From Atrina japonica (taxonomy: Eukaryota; Mollusca; Bivalvia; Pterioida; Pinnidae): 64,000 nucleotides of DNA. How positions within the stretch are numbered: the stretch's first letter is position 1; each line of letters starts with the position of its first letter. Below, one piece after another: positions 24,906 to 62,161 of the stretch. The stretch lies in NCBI GenBank assembly GCA_030159075.1, contig BROG01000804.1, positions 1 through 64,000 of the forward strand, given 5' to 3'. A program made the position numbers and the translations under genes. The notes below the pieces were generated by a model. The model saw nothing but the letters and a program-made list of their open reading frames with translations, had not been told where the DNA came from and did no database searches.

Positions 24906-25244
24906 TGTTTTTTTTTTTGGTAAAAGGTGGGGCAAAAGAGGCCACAGGGGGTACCCCTTTTTGCCCCTTTAAATAGCCTGAATCCCTGTTAGTCTAGGAT
25001 GGATTTATAAAAGATATTTTTAGGACATGGCAATAATAGTTGTATGGAGGTCTGCCAATAAAGTTATCAAAAAAAAACATTTATACTGTGAGGAGGATAA
25101 AGACAAAATCTAATTGACAATTTAAAAACATAAAAGGAGGTCAAAAGAACAAGAACAAAAATGAACTTTGCAAGCAATGTGTGCGGACCCATTCAAATTA
25201 AAATTGAAGAATTATCATTGAATATTTAAGACTCCAGGTCCATT

Positions 25245-25370
25245 AGAAAATGACAAATTGGATATAATAATGACCTGAACATGAAAGAACAATTGCAAAG
25301 CAAAAATGGAAAGGGACCAGGTGTCAGGAAGGGGTCAGCATCCCCCTGTTAGCTTGCTACACCCAGTTCA
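25245..25370 (-). repeat. Retroelement 3'-UTR fragment
   Basis: gggaccaggtgtcaggaag and gcttgctacacccag match the 3' ends at 4.7 and 16.75 kb. Confidence 0.45.
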
Positions 25371-25376
25371 CTCATC

Positions 25377-25447
25377 GACCCCTGAAAAAATATTGAACTC
25401 TTCCGTAAATCGATGACTTAGACCAGTCCAAATGTGTCTTTAGGGGT
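25377..25447. repeat. Short element D copy
   Basis: acccctgaaaaaatattgaa to tgtctttaggggtga. Confidence 0.5.
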
Positions 25448-25507
25448 GAATAGCTTATAGGGGTTTGATATCTTGATCGTTAATCATGATGCACATAGTT
25501 GACTTGA

Positions 25508-26490
25508 CAAAAGTATATAAAACTATAAATATATCCATGACAAAAGTATATATAAATATATCATGTATATCCATGATAAAAGTATATATAAATATATCCA
25601 TGACAATAGTATATATAAATATATCCATGACAAAAGTATATATAAATATATCATGTGTAAACATGACAAAAGTATATACAAATATATCCATGACAAAAGT
25701 ATATATAAATATATCATGTATATCCATGACAAAAGTATATATAAATATATCCATGACAAATATATATAAATATATCCATGACATATATCATATGTATGTA
25801 TATCCATGACAAAAGTATATATAAATATATCATGTATAAATATGACAAAAGTATATATAAATATATCATGTATAAACATGACAAAAGTATATATAAATAT
25901 ATCCATGACAAAAGTATATATAAATATATCCATGACAATAGTATATATAAATATATCATGTATATCCATGACAAAAGTATATATAAATATATCATGTATA
26001 TCCATCACAATAGTATATATAAATATATCATGTACAAACATGACAAAAGTATATATAAATATATCATGTATATCCATGACAAAAGTATCCATCACAATAG
26101 TATATATAAATATATCATGTGTAAACATGACAAAAGTATATATAAATATATCATGAAAAATATATGACATAATTATATATAAAATATCATGTATCATGAC
26201 ATAAAAAGTAAAAACATGTGTAAACATGACAAAAATTATATATAAATGTATATCCATCACAATAGTATATATAAATATATCATGTACAAACATGACAAAA
26301 GTATATATAAATATATCATGTATACCCATGACAAAAGTATATATAAATATATCATGTATACCCATGACAAAAGTATATATAAATATATCATGTATATCCA
26401 TGACAAAAGTATATATAAATATATCATGTACAAACATGACAAAAGACAAAAGACAAAAAGTATATAAATAATCATGTATATCCATGACAT
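25508..26490. repeat. AT-rich 36/27-bp satellite array
   Basis: Unit atgacaaaagtatatataaa plus tatatcatgtatatcc (36 bp), alternating with a 27-bp version lacking 9 bp. Both periods are multiples of three, which keeps frames open on both strands and gives spurious ORFs up to 320 codons. Confidence 0.93.
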
Positions 26491-26692
26491 ATTAAATATC
26501 AACAAAAGTATCATAAAAAATTTACAAACAACATAACATAAATAAAGAATATAAAATTACAATGAAATACAACTGAGCTTCAATTGCAGTGCAGTGTACT
26601 TAATGAAATAAAATAGGTCACAGTGTTCACCTTGAAGTACGCACACATCAAGGCTCAGCACCATAAAACTAATGAATTAGTAGGGAATTTTC

Positions 26693-27035
26693 TTTAAAGG
26701 GGCATTAGCTGTGTTTACTTAAACATGTTAAAAATAATTATTTCGATTTTGTACAATAACAAATAAGAGTTATTCACAGGCATAAACAATCTTATATTGC
26801 TATATAATTTTTGAAAATAAGGTCAGATCCAGTGAGGTATTCATATACAAATAGTAAGGTTGAGTTTTTCAATTGCAACCCGATTTTCTGACACAATTTT
26901 CAAAAAATATACAGGAATTTAAGAATTCTTATGCCTGTGTATATCTCCTTTTTATTATTTTATATCAATCTGAGTAGTAAAAAAGGGGAAAATTCTTTTG
27001 GAAAAAAAAAAAAAAAAAAGCAAATGAACCTTTAA
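26693..27035. mobile_element. Palindromic MITE, family A copy 4
   Basis: Left end TTAAAGGGGCATTAGCTGTG. Interior atgcctgtgtatatctcc. The right end is reduced to gaacctttaa after a poly-A tract. Confidence 0.6.
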
Positions 27036-27282
27036 GTTTGAAAAAATTCACAATCTGACATTTTCAGGCATTTAATATCTAAAATTAAGATCTAGATATA
27101 TTCACTTTCACATGTTTGGGGCAAAACTGATGGTGACTTGAAACAGGAGTAAAACAAATGGAGAAATTGTTTCTCAGTCAAACAATATGGCTCAATGTTT
27201 TCTTCTTGTGGAATAATGACAAATATCCTCATGTGCACATGTAAATAAAACATATCCCTTTCACTTCTAACATATAAATCTA

Positions 27283-27759
27283 TAGCCTGGGATCCTGGCT
27301 CACTGATGCTAATGATGTCAGTATAGCCAGGTAGAATACAATCACTTTTTCTGATTGGACAAGATCACCTTTTCAGCTGCACTGAATTGTGGGATAGCAT
27401 CAATTCATAACAAACGTGGTGCCCCCATACTCAATCGATGTGATATGAGAATTTACAGCGTATAGAACGCATGGTGTATGCACTATTTGCACTCAATCAT
27501 TGTAAAATACACAATAAAGATCCCACAGACATAAGCAACTAGATTTTCAAGAATCTGATGTGATTGCCTTATTGAATACCGAGATGGATACCGCCATTTT
27601 CTCTGATTACTAATATGGGCATGCACATTTCTATATCCGGTATCTTGGTCACATGATAATTTTCAGTCCTGTTTTGTGCTGTTTTGTAACTTGCTCACGT
27701 GGATTGTATTACGCCTGGCAGTATCGACGAAGTAGAGATTGGGCCAGGAACCCAAGCTA
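27283..27759. mobile_element. 477-bp MITE with 9-bp target duplication
   Basis: TAGCCTGGGATCCTGG at the left and ccaggaacccaagcta at the right are inverted. ATAAATCTA is present on both sides (27274-27282 and 27760-27768). A 9-bp duplication is typical of Mutator-like elements (inference). Non-coding. Confidence 0.72.
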
Positions 27760-27768
27760 ATAAATCTA

Positions 27769-27944
27769 AAGACAAGAGTTGTGTACCTTGAATATGGGCA
27801 TATAATGTGGCATATCATAGAAATTTAGTCGTATTTCACTTCTCAAAGACAAATCTAAGACTGAGTTGTGTCCCTTGAATATGGGCATACCATGGCATAT
27901 TATAGGAATTGAGTCAAAAGATAGAACATTCCAGTGCATTAATT
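27769..27944. other. Tandem-like pair downstream of CCDC13
   Basis: gacaagagttgtgtaccttgaatatgggcata and a near copy 80 nt on; no gene. Confidence 0.35.
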
Positions 27945-27950
27945 TTTATT
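27945..27950 (-). other. Candidate polyadenylation signal of CCDC13
   Basis: AATAAA on the minus strand, about 200 nt after the stop codon. A plausible 3' end, chosen because it is the canonical hexamer I found downstream of the stop. Confidence 0.45.
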
Positions 27951-28152
27951 TTCCTATCAAATGAACTATTCCATATGAGTTATCTCCCCTATTAATGTGT
28001 GCCCTTCATATTGGCTGAAGAGACAAATAGAAGTTACTCAATTCCATAATATGTAACTTAGACAGTGATATTAAAATGTCAAAATCATGGTAAAGCATGC
28101 CTTGAGCATTCAGTGTCTTCAACAGTTGAATAGTAAGTTGTGTAATATGGAG

Positions 28153-51296
<23,144 letters not shown>

Positions 51297-51343
51297 CCTG
51301 AATATAACAATTATAACAATATATTTTTTCCTACCTTAAGAAA
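51297..51343 (-). other. Probable 3' splice site and intron before CCDC13 start exon
   Basis: On the minus strand a T-rich run ends tattcag|G 1 nt before the ATG. This suggests an untranslated first exon further upstream, which I could not locate with confidence; donor-like cttgtaagt near 51864 and gcaagtaagc near 53109 are candidates only. Confidence 0.35.
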
Positions 51344-51530
51344 TACAGTAATACCTGCTTTAGCGACCACCTGTGGATAAAGACCACCTGGTCCTAAAGA
51401 CTGTTTTTGCTGTCCCGAATAGTACCATTTGTGTAGAAATCAACCTCTATATAAAGACTACCACCCAATAAAGACTCTTTGTTTTTTGTTATGTCCCTAA
51501 GGGGGGTCTTTATATACAAGTTTAACTGTA
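51344..51530. mobile_element. Family E element, unexpanded
   Basis: tacagtaatacctgctttag to atatacaagtttaactgta. The interior has a single gaccacctgtggataaagac unit, so it shows the state before satellite growth. Confidence 0.65.
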
Positions 51531-51722
51531 CAGTCAAACTTGCTATAAAGGCTATCTTTGTAGTTTGTATAAAGGGCACCTGCCTATAAAAGCAAAATTC
51601 AAACATTACCTTTTTAAACATTTTTTATCATGAATAAACCTCTTTATATAGGCCAACTGTCTATAATGAACACTTCTGTGCCTGTTTCATTGAGTGGCCT
51701 TTATAGACAAGTTCGACTGCAG
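51529..51722. mobile_element. Second family E element, back to back
   Basis: tacagtcaaacttgctataa to atagacaagttcgactgca. Shares the terminal TA with its neighbour. Confidence 0.55.
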
Positions 51723-51950
51723 GGACAATGCCAGTTTGAATGAGTCTTACGATTATACATATGAAATAATCTCAAGCCCAGTCTACACATAATTCAAAAA
51801 AGATGTTTTGACTTATCTGAATTCCTCCAAATAAAGTATTGTGCAAACATAAAAAAAGGACTTACAAGAAAAATATGATAACAGTTATACTTCAAAATTT
51901 CACTGAAATTATGTGACATGCTTTCTTAAATACGTCCATCCCATTAAAAT

Positions 51951-52232
51951 GAGGCAGCCTGACTCAGTTGGTAGCACGCTTGACTCTTGATCGTGAGAAT
52001 GTGAGTTAGAGTTCAGCTAGTGGCAGGTTGGTTTCCTGTCCTTCGGATTGAGACAGTAAAAACTGAGGTCCCTTGTCAAAGTAGGTGTTGGCAAGTTAAA
52101 GAACCCTCACTGCTCAATGGCTGCAAGTGCCTAGCATAGGCCAAACTTTGAAGCCCTTCACCGGCATTTGGTGACGTCGCCATATGAGTGAAAGATTCTT
52201 GAGTGGGATGCTTAACAACAATACAAACAACA
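51951..52232 (+). repeat. SINE family 1, full length
   Basis: Head gcctgactcagttggtagca, body with aagaaccctcactgctcaat, tail cttgagtgggatgcttaaca. Confidence 0.82.
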
Positions 52233-55140
52233 AATCACATTGAAATAGAATGTTCGGAGATGAATGTCAGATTACGGTTTTGGCGGATAAAAGTTTCCTG
52301 TGTAAATACTTGACTTTCTAATTATATGACTTCATATTGCAGGAACAGTCCTAATTTCGCCCTTAATGTGAGTTCTGTGAGACAGACTCAAGACTAATGT
52401 TTCAACTTAACCTCCCGAAATTTATAATTTCAAGGCAAATGCCCTAGTAGTTCACATTAGGAGCTAATGTTATATATTCAGATCTAGGTGATGTACGATT
52501 CCTATCTGCCAATGGAATGACCAAGGGCCATGGTTGTACATGTATGTTCCACCAAAGAGATAAAGGCTGTCACAAACAAAAACCTTCACATAAATGCCAA
52601 TTTGTTTAGATCATAAGTTACAAGTGCTGTGTAGTAACATTGCGCAGCTAAGCCATTTTTTTCGTGAATGTCAACAATATATTTGATTTTAATTAGACAA
52701 AAAGAAACAACATCAATGTAACCTTCATGCTCTTAACATTACATTCCAGAACATTTCGGGAAAATGTGTGCTCGACTTTCAGTTGCATCACCTGCATATT
52801 TTCAAATTTGTCGCCAATTTAAGTATAACACACATATCAAAGTAATGCCAATAAAACCTCTAAATAAAGATAATAAAAGTGCAAGAGTCATAAATGGGGC
52901 TCAACAGAGGGAATTTCTTTTTGGCACTTTGGCTACAGTAATCACAAGTAGACAAACCCTCTTTTGGACCCCAATTATGATTCTTGCACCTTGCATAACC
53001 AAGTGTGACCTCAGTTAGAATTACAATGGTGGACTTGGGGAATCGTAAACAATTGCTCTAAATCACTTGCAGATGCGACCATTTTTTAGGTTTTGGCAAG
53101 TGCTTACTTGCAAATCAATCGCATATTGCGACTAATTTCTACCGAACCAGAAATCGAAAGTTTTTCGTTTTCACTCTGAAATTACATCACCGAAATCATG
53201 GTCAGCTAAGCCCTTTACAACAATGCATTTGACTATTCACTTTTTATAAATCAGAGCGTCTGACTCACATTGATTACTGTCAAAAAGCGTGCTGTCACAT
53301 TTGTACGACTTTCAACATGAAACTTTCCAAACAGAACAAGGTGACGTTTTCTTTAAATCAGTGTCGATTTCAAGATAACAATCTGCCTCATCATTGGACA
53401 CTAGCTTGAGTTTGAAAGATCTTGGTTAAAGAAATACTTGTGCCGAGTCGTGGCTAGTGCTCAAAGAGGAGACAGACACTTGCTTTGTAAATTCTATCGA
53501 AATGCAGACTATTTATATGTCGTATCGGTCGTTAAAAATTCCAAAAATAGAAATTTAAGTTTACCATAACAATATGAAAAATGTGGGCTTATAAACACTC
53601 CTGGCCTGAGCGAAAAAAAACAAAACAGAACAAACATCATTTATAACGGTTTGAATATAATAAAGTCAAGTCAGTTTAAAATAAATGTGTTTTCTTTCAT
53701 TTCTTCATGTGGAAAAATGTTCTCAACACAGACACACACACACACATATACATATATTAAAAATCCCTGGCTAGCTAGTAAAACTACTGGTTTACATGGA
53801 AAGTGATTTTCTTATTGTTGTAGAGCACTGCATGTCAAAGTGACTGTGTCTGCATGATCAGGATTCCATCAAGATTGTAGTAACTGTGGTTTATCGATTA
53901 ACCTTATAAATTTTTTCAGACTGACAATATTCGGTTCAGACCTGTGTGGAATCCAACAACCCAGGTCTGAATGACCTGTGGGAGCCAAAAGAATTTGGCG
54001 TAGTCTGGATTATTATTAACCCAAATTGTGAGTATTTTTTGCATGTCAAGTTAAAATTAATGAAAATTCAACGACTCAAAGGAGGCCTGTCAACCGGAGA
54101 TTTTTACAATTTATGAACGGGGAAATAGAAACGGAGGTGGGAAGCATGATCTCGATTTTTCAATAGTCAATAATGAGTTGTTTACATTTAGTCTATAAAC
54201 CACGTATCGATACACACTAAAATGCAGGTCGAACCGGTTTTAGGTTAAAAAAATCATACACTGTTTCTCGGTATGAGTATGCCTACCAGTAACTGCACTG
54301 CAACCAGTGCAGCGGGCACCCCCCACCCCCTATGAAAATATGAAATGATCTGCTACCGTAAGTATCATTACATAAGCGCCGATTTAAATACAGTTTCTCA
54401 CATTAGTTTTAGCTGACACTTTTCAATATTTTCACCATTTCTTATGCAAATTAGTTTACATCCTCAGTCATCGAAATATCATCAACCATCGGGTAAAGCT
54501 TGGCTTGGCGTAGCAACTAACCGGAAATTCCATCTGAAAAATTAGGCTCGCAACTCAGAAATATGCTCGCTTTTGATTGGCCTAAAAAGAATAATACAAA
54601 ATATTTTGGCTATGACATGCAATATAGGTTTATTTCTTTATTACACGTTTTATTAATTCTTTTGTAACGATGGTTTAATTAAAAATTCTGTATTTATGTT
54701 TAAAATTTATCAGATATGTTTATTTATCGGCGGATCTAATCCTTTCAACTTCTTAAAGATAAAAAGAAATGATTATGCATCCTCAAGTGCTCAAAGTTAG
54801 GCCTATAGTATAGGCTATATTTGGAGTCATTAGAAGTTACATTTTACCTTCATTAGATTTCGGAGAACCATTCTAAATTGTTTTAAAAAATATAGTACAG
54901 GGAATGTATGTTTATTATTTCACCAAATGACACGTGCAGTTTACAATTTAAAAAAAAAATCCAACAAGCGATTGTAAAGAACACTATCCATTGCTGTTGT
55001 AGAATTTATTCCATGTTTTCTAATATGAAAATCGGTATTAATACGAAAATTGGGAAATAAATTTAACTTTGGCTTGCAAACTGTTTTGGAATTTATTGTC
55101 TACTTTTTAATATTAAAAATAAATTATTTTCTAATAATTT
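52233..55140. other. Upstream region of CCDC13; no coding exon recognised
   Basis: Less repetitive than the rest of the window, so it may hold the promoter and the 5' UTR exon. Besides the X-box-like cluster at 54.5 kb and a short (CA)n at 53731, I see nothing specific. Confidence 0.4.
54500..54580. promoter_or_regulatory. Possible promoter cluster with X-box-like site
   Basis: CTTGGC-GT-AGCAAC at 54504-54517 resembles an RFX X-box (consensus halves GTTGCC and RGCAAC, right half perfect). It is followed by CCGGAAAT (ETS-like) and gattggcc (inverted CCAAT). Ciliary genes are commonly RFX targets, so this could serve CCDC13 3.2 kb away. The assignment is speculative. Confidence 0.2.
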
Positions 55141-55142
55141 TA

Positions 55143-55253
<111 letters not shown>

Positions 55254-55622
55254 CTGCGACAAACTGTATTTTCTAATACATTTCAATGTCCTCCAAAGAG
55301 AAGTATCGTTATGAGAAAAAACAGTAAACACAGTGACACTCTATTTTCACAAATTTTCGGGCCCTTGGTCTTTATCTACGGAAGCCCATTGATACCAAAA
55401 GCAATATATAAAAAATATTTTTAAAAATTTCCGTATATACACAGCACTTGTGCGAATATCCGCAATACGTTTGAAAATACATGTATACGTACGCAATAAT
55501 TATTGCAAATATACTTCATTTCTGTTAATTTCTATTTTTAGACTAAATTGGGTATGTGTGAACTTGTTGTTTTGTATTGCTCTTGTACATCTTGTCAATA
55601 TTTTCCCACTTAGAGGGAGTTG

Positions 55623-55965
55623 TGTCATGCCAAAATCACATTAAGGGGTTAAACCTAGTTTTTTTTCTTGTCACAGTTCAAACAATTTTTCTTAGTAACC
55701 CACTTTAAACGAGAAAATCAAGTTTTAACTGCACCAAAATCACAAAAATGATTTAAACCTACTAGTTTTTCTCGAGAAAAAAACCTAGTTTAAATGAAAA
55801 GAATAGGTTTAATTGTGCTACAATCACATTGTGAATATCAATGTAATTTCGGTGCAGTTAATCTTGGTGTTTCTCGGTTAAACTTAGCTTTTTTCCAATA
55901 AATGTGGGTCATGAGAAAAACAAGGTTTAACTGGAGAAAAACTAAGTTCATCACGAGTAAAACTA
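55623..55965. mobile_element. Fold-back family B copy lacking its right end
   Basis: tgccaaaatcacattaaggg at the left; gagaaaaactaagttcatca near the right, where the 50-bp satellite begins instead of the expected end. Confidence 0.55.
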
Positions 55966-55970
55966 GAGAA

Positions 55971-57945
55971 CCTCATTGTATCTACATCCTGTGTCAAGAC
56001 AGACATGGTACTCTAATGAACCTCATTGTATCGACATCCTGTGTCAAGACAGACATGGTACTCTAATGAACCTCACTGTATCGACATCCTGTATCAAGAC
56101 AGACATGGTACTCTAATGAACCTCACTGTATCGACATCCTGTGTCAAGACAGACATGGTACTCTAATGAACCTCATTGTATCGACATCCTGTGTCAAGAC
56201 AGACATGGTACTCTAATGAACCTCACTGTATCTACATCCTGTGTCAAGACAGACATGGTACTCTAATGAACCTCACTGTATCTACATCCTGTGTCAAGAC
56301 AGACATGGTACTCTAATGAACCTCACTGTATACATCCTGTGTCAAGACAGACATGGTACTCTAATGAACCTCACTGTATCTACATCCTGTGTCAAGACAG
56401 ACATTGTACTCTAATGACCTCACTGTATCGACATCCTGTGTCAAGACAGAATGGTACTCTAATGAACCTCATTGTATCTACATCCTGTGTCAAGACAGAC
56501 ATGATACTCTAATGAACCTCATTGTATTGACATCCTGTGTCAAGACAGACATGGTACTCTAATGAACCTCATTGTATTGACATCCTGTGTCAAGACAGAC
56601 ATGATACTCTAATGAACCTCATTGTATTGACATCCTGTGTCAAGACAGACATGATACTCTAATGAACCTCATTGTATCTACATCCTGTGTCAAGACAGAC
56701 ATGATACTCTAATGAACCTCATTGTATTGACATCCTTGTGTCAAGACAGACATGGAGACTGTATCGACATCCTGTATCAAGACAGACATGGTACTCTAAT
56801 GAACCTCATTGTATCTACATCCTGTGTCAAGACAGACATGGTACTCTAATGAACCTCATTGTATTGACATCCTGTGTCAAGACAGACATGGTACTCTAAT
56901 GAACCTCATTGTATCTACATCCTGTGTCAAGACAGACATGGTACTCTAATGAACCTCACTGTATCGACATCCTGTATCAAGGGACATGGCTAATGAAACT
57001 CACTGTATCGACATCTGTAAAACAGACATGGTACTCTAATGAACCTCAGAAACATCCTGTGTCAAGACAGACATGGTACTCTAATGAACCTCACTGTATC
57101 TACATCCTGTGTCAAGACAGACATGGTACTCTGAACCTCAACTTCTATCTCCTGTGTCAAGACAGACATGGTACTCTAATGAACCTCACTGTATCTACAT
57201 CCTGTGTCAAGACAGACATGGTACTCTAATGAACCTCACTGTATCGACATCCTGTGTCAAGACAGACATGGTACTCTAATGAACCTCATTGTATCTACAT
57301 CCTGTGTCAAGACAGACATGAATACTCTAATGAACCTCATTGTATTGACATCCTGTGTCAAGACAGACATGGTACTCTAATGAACCTCATTGCATTGACA
57401 TCCTGTGTCAAGACAGTGACATGATACTCTAATGAACCTCATTGTATCTACATCCTGTGTCAAGACAGACATGATACTCTAATGAACCTCATTGTATCTA
57501 CATCCTGTGTCAAGACAGACATGATACTCTAATGAACCTCATTGTATTGACATCCTGTGTCAAGACAGACATGGTACTCTAATGAACCTCACTGTATCGA
57601 CATCCTGTATCAAGACAGACATGGTACTCTAATGAACCTCATTGTATCTACATCCTGTGTCAAGACAGACATGATACTCTAATGAACCTCATTGTATTGA
57701 CATCCTGTGTCAAGACAGACATGGTACTCTAATGAACCTCATTGTATCTACATCCTGTGTCAAGACAGACATGGTACTCTAATGAACCTCATTGTATTGT
57801 CACCCTGTGTCAAGACAGACATGGTACTCTAATGAACCTCATTGTATTGTCACCCTGTGTCAAGACAGACCTGGTACTCTAATAAACCTCATTGTATTGT
57901 TACCCTGTGTCAAGACAGGTGTGGCACTCATGAACCTCAGTATCT
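55971..57945 (+). repeat. 50-bp satellite, array 1 (about 39 units)
   Basis: Unit cctcattgtatctacatcct, gtgtcaagacagacatggta, ctctaatgaa. Variants tcgacatc/ttgacatc and catgatac. Some units are shortened around 56740-57140. Confidence 0.97.
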
Positions 57946-58032
57946 TCTTGACGTATTTTGGAACGGAGAGTAATTTAAAGGATCTCCTCTTGTTGAAGCA
58001 AAGAACGTATTTTTACGATGGTTGTAGTGAAG

Positions 58033-59049
<1,017 letters not shown>

Positions 59050-59414
59050 TGAGGTTCATTAGATTTCCATGCCTGTCTTGTCACAGGTGGACAACACAAT
59101 GAGGTTCATTAGTGTGCCATGCCTGACTTGACACAGGATGTCAATACAATGAGGTTCATTAGATTTCCATGTCTGTCTTGACATAGGATGACAATACAAT
59201 GAGGTTCATTAGAGTACCATGTCTGTCTTGTCACAGGAGAACAATACAATGAGGTTCATTAGTGTGCCATGCCTGACTTGACACAGGATAACAATACAAT
59301 GAGGTTCATTAGTTTTCCATGTCTGTCTTGATATAGGAGGACAATACAATGAGGTTCATTGGAGTGCAACACCTGTCTTGTCACTGAATGTCAATACAAT
59401 GAGGTTCATCAGAG

Positions 59415-59683
59415 TTTGTTTGTTGTTTTTTAATGTCCCACTCAAAAATCTCTAACTCATATGGAGACATCACCAAATACTGGTGAAATGCTTTAAAAAT
59501 TATCTATGCTCTGCATTTGCAGCCATTGAGCAGTGAGAGTTTTTTAACTGCCAACATCTACTGTGACACGGGACGGCTTTTTTTACTGTCTCAGTCCAAA
59601 GAGCAGGAAACCAACCTGCCGCCGGCTGGACTCCAATTCACGACAAAGAGTCATGCATGCTACCGACTAAGCCAGGCCGGCTC
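59415..59683 (-). repeat. SINE family 1 inside array 2, copy 1
   Basis: aatgtcccactcaaaaatct to gactaagccaggccggctc. Abruptly bounded by satellite units. Confidence 0.8.
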
Positions 59684-60546
59684 AGGTTCATTAGAGTACC
59701 ATGTCTGTCTTGACACTGGATGTCAATACAATGAGGTCCATTAGAGAACCATGCCTGTCTTGACACTGAATGTCAATACAATGAAGTTCATTAGAGTACC
59801 ATGCCTGTCTTGACACAGAATGTCAATGCAATGAGGTTCATTAGAGTACCATGCCTGTCTTGACACAGAATGTCAACGCAATGAGGTTCATTAGAGTACC
59901 AGGTCTGTCTTGACACAGAATGTTAATTCAATGAGGTTCATTAGAGTACCATGCCTGTCTTGACACAGGGTGACAATACAATGAGGTTCATTAGAGTACC
60001 ATGTCCGTCTTGACACAGGGTGTCAATACAATGAGGTTCATTAGAGTACCATGTCTGTCTTGAAACAGGGTGACAATACAATGAGGTTCATTAGATTTCC
60101 ATGCCTGTCTTGTCACAGGAGGACAACACAATGAGGTTCATTAGTGTACATGCCCTGACTTGACACAGGATGTCAATACAATGAGGTTCATTAGATTTCC
60201 ATGTCTGTCTTGACATAGGAGGACAATACAATGAGGTTCATTAGAGTACCATGTCTGTCTTGTCACAGGAGGACAATACAATGAGGTTCATTAGTGTGCC
60301 ATGCCTGACTTGACACAGGATGACAATACAATGAGGTTCATTAGTTTTCCATGTCTGTCTTGACATAGGAGGACAATACAATGAGGTTCATTGGAGTACC
60401 ATGTCTGTCTTGTCACAGGATGACAATACAATGAGGTTCATTAGTTTTCCATGTCTGTCTTGATATAGGAGGACAATACAATGAGGTTCATTGGAGTGCA
60501 ACACCTGTCTTGTCACTGAATGTCAATACAATGAGGTTCATCAGAG

Positions 60547-60815
60547 TTTGTTTGTTGTTTTTTAATGTCCCACTCAAAAATCTCTAACTCATATGGAGAC
60601 ATCACCAAATACTGGTGAAATGCTTTAAAAAATTATCATGCTCTGCATTTGCAGCCATTGAGCAGTGAGGGTTTTTTAACTGCCAACATCTACTGTGACA
60701 CGGGACGGCTTTTTTTACTGTCTCAGTCCAAAGAGCAGGAAACCAACCTGCCGCCGGCTGGACTCCAACTCACGACAAAGAGTCATGCATGCTACCGACT
60801 AAGCCAGGCTGGCTC
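60547..60815 (-). repeat. SINE family 1 inside array 2, copy 2
   Basis: Nearly identical to the copy at 59415, with the same flanking satellite units, so it was duplicated together with them. Confidence 0.8.
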
Positions 60816-61986
60816 AGGTTCATTAGAGTACCATGTCTGTCTTGACACTGGATGTCAATACAATGAGGTCCATTAGAGAACCATGCCTGTCTTGACACAG
60901 AATGTCAATGAAATGAGGTTCATTAGAGTACCATGCCTGTCTTGACACAGGAGGACAATACTATGAGGTTCATTAGAGTACCATGTCGGTCCTGACACAG
61001 AATGTCAATGCAATGAGGTTCATTAGAGTACCATGCCTGTCTTGACACAGAATGTCAGTGCAATGAGGTTCATTAGAGTACAATGCCTGTCTTGACACAG
61101 AATGTCAATTCAATGAAGTTCATTAGAGTACCATGCCTGTCTTGACACAGAATGTCAATGAAATGAGGTTCATTAGAGTACCATGCCTGTCTTGACACAG
61201 GAGGACAATACTATGAGGTTCATTAGAGTACCATGTCGGTCCTGACACAGAATGTCAATGAAATGAGGTTCATTAGAGTACCATGCCTGTCTTGACACAG
61301 GAGGACAATACTATGAGGTTCATTAGAGTACCATGTCGGTCCTGACACAGAATGTCAATGCAATGAGGTTCATTAGAGTACCATGCCTGTCTTGACACAG
61401 AATGTCAATACAATGAGGTTCATTAGAGTACCATGCTTGCTTGACACAGAGTGTCAGTGCAATGAGGTTCATTAGAGTACCATGCCTTTCTTGACACAGA
61501 ATGTCAATGCAATGAGGTTCATTAGAGTACCATGCCTGTCTTGACACAGAATGTTAATTCAATGAGGTTCATTAGAGTACCATGCCTGTCTTGACACAGA
61601 ATGTCAGTGCAATGAGGTTCATTAGAGTACAATGCCTGTCTTGACACAGAATGTCAATTCAATGAGGTTCATTAGAGTACCATGCCTGTCTTGACACAGA
61701 ATGTCAATTCAATGAGGTTCATTAGAGTACCATGCCTGTCTTGACACAGGAGGACAATACTATGAGGTTCATTAGAGTACCATGTCTGTCTTGACACAGG
61801 AGGACAATACTATGAGGTTCATTAGAGTACCATGTCGGTCCTGACACAGAATGTCAATGCAATGAGGTTCATTAAAGTACCATGTCTGTCTTGACACAGG
61901 AGGACAATACAAATTAAGGGCTCAATGGTGTTGACAAGGTCATTTTTGTAAAGAGTACAGGAAATGATCCAACATACAAAGCAAAG

Positions 61987-62161
61987 TACAGTGAAACTTG
62001 TCTATAAAGGCTAAATAACAGGTGAAAGTGGCTGTTACAGACTGGTGGTCTTTATCGAGAGGTTTATACAATATTAAAAAGATAAAAAGGTTGTATCTGA
62101 ATGACCTCAATAGGCAGGTGCCCTTTAAAAAGAGGTGGCCTTTAATGCAAGTTTTACTGTA
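61987..62161. mobile_element. Family E element
   Basis: tacagtgaaacttgtctata to tgcaagttttactgta, clear inverted ends. Confidence 0.65.

Larger units (their letters stand above)
59050..61910 (-). repeat. 50-bp satellite, array 2, inverted relative to array 1
   Basis: Unit aatgaggttcattagagtac, catgcctgtcttgacacagg, atgtcaatac, the reverse complement of array 1. About 46 units plus two SINE copies. A 1132-bp higher-order repeat is visible. Confidence 0.97.

Noticed and set aside
25523..26485. Long open frames (up to 320 codons) on both strands
   Set aside because: They arise from a satellite whose period is a multiple of three; the peptides are monotonous and all strands and frames stay open.
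52764..53018. 84-codon frame in the CCDC13 upstream region
   Set aside because: No recognisable motif, no splice context, and nothing on either strand supports it.
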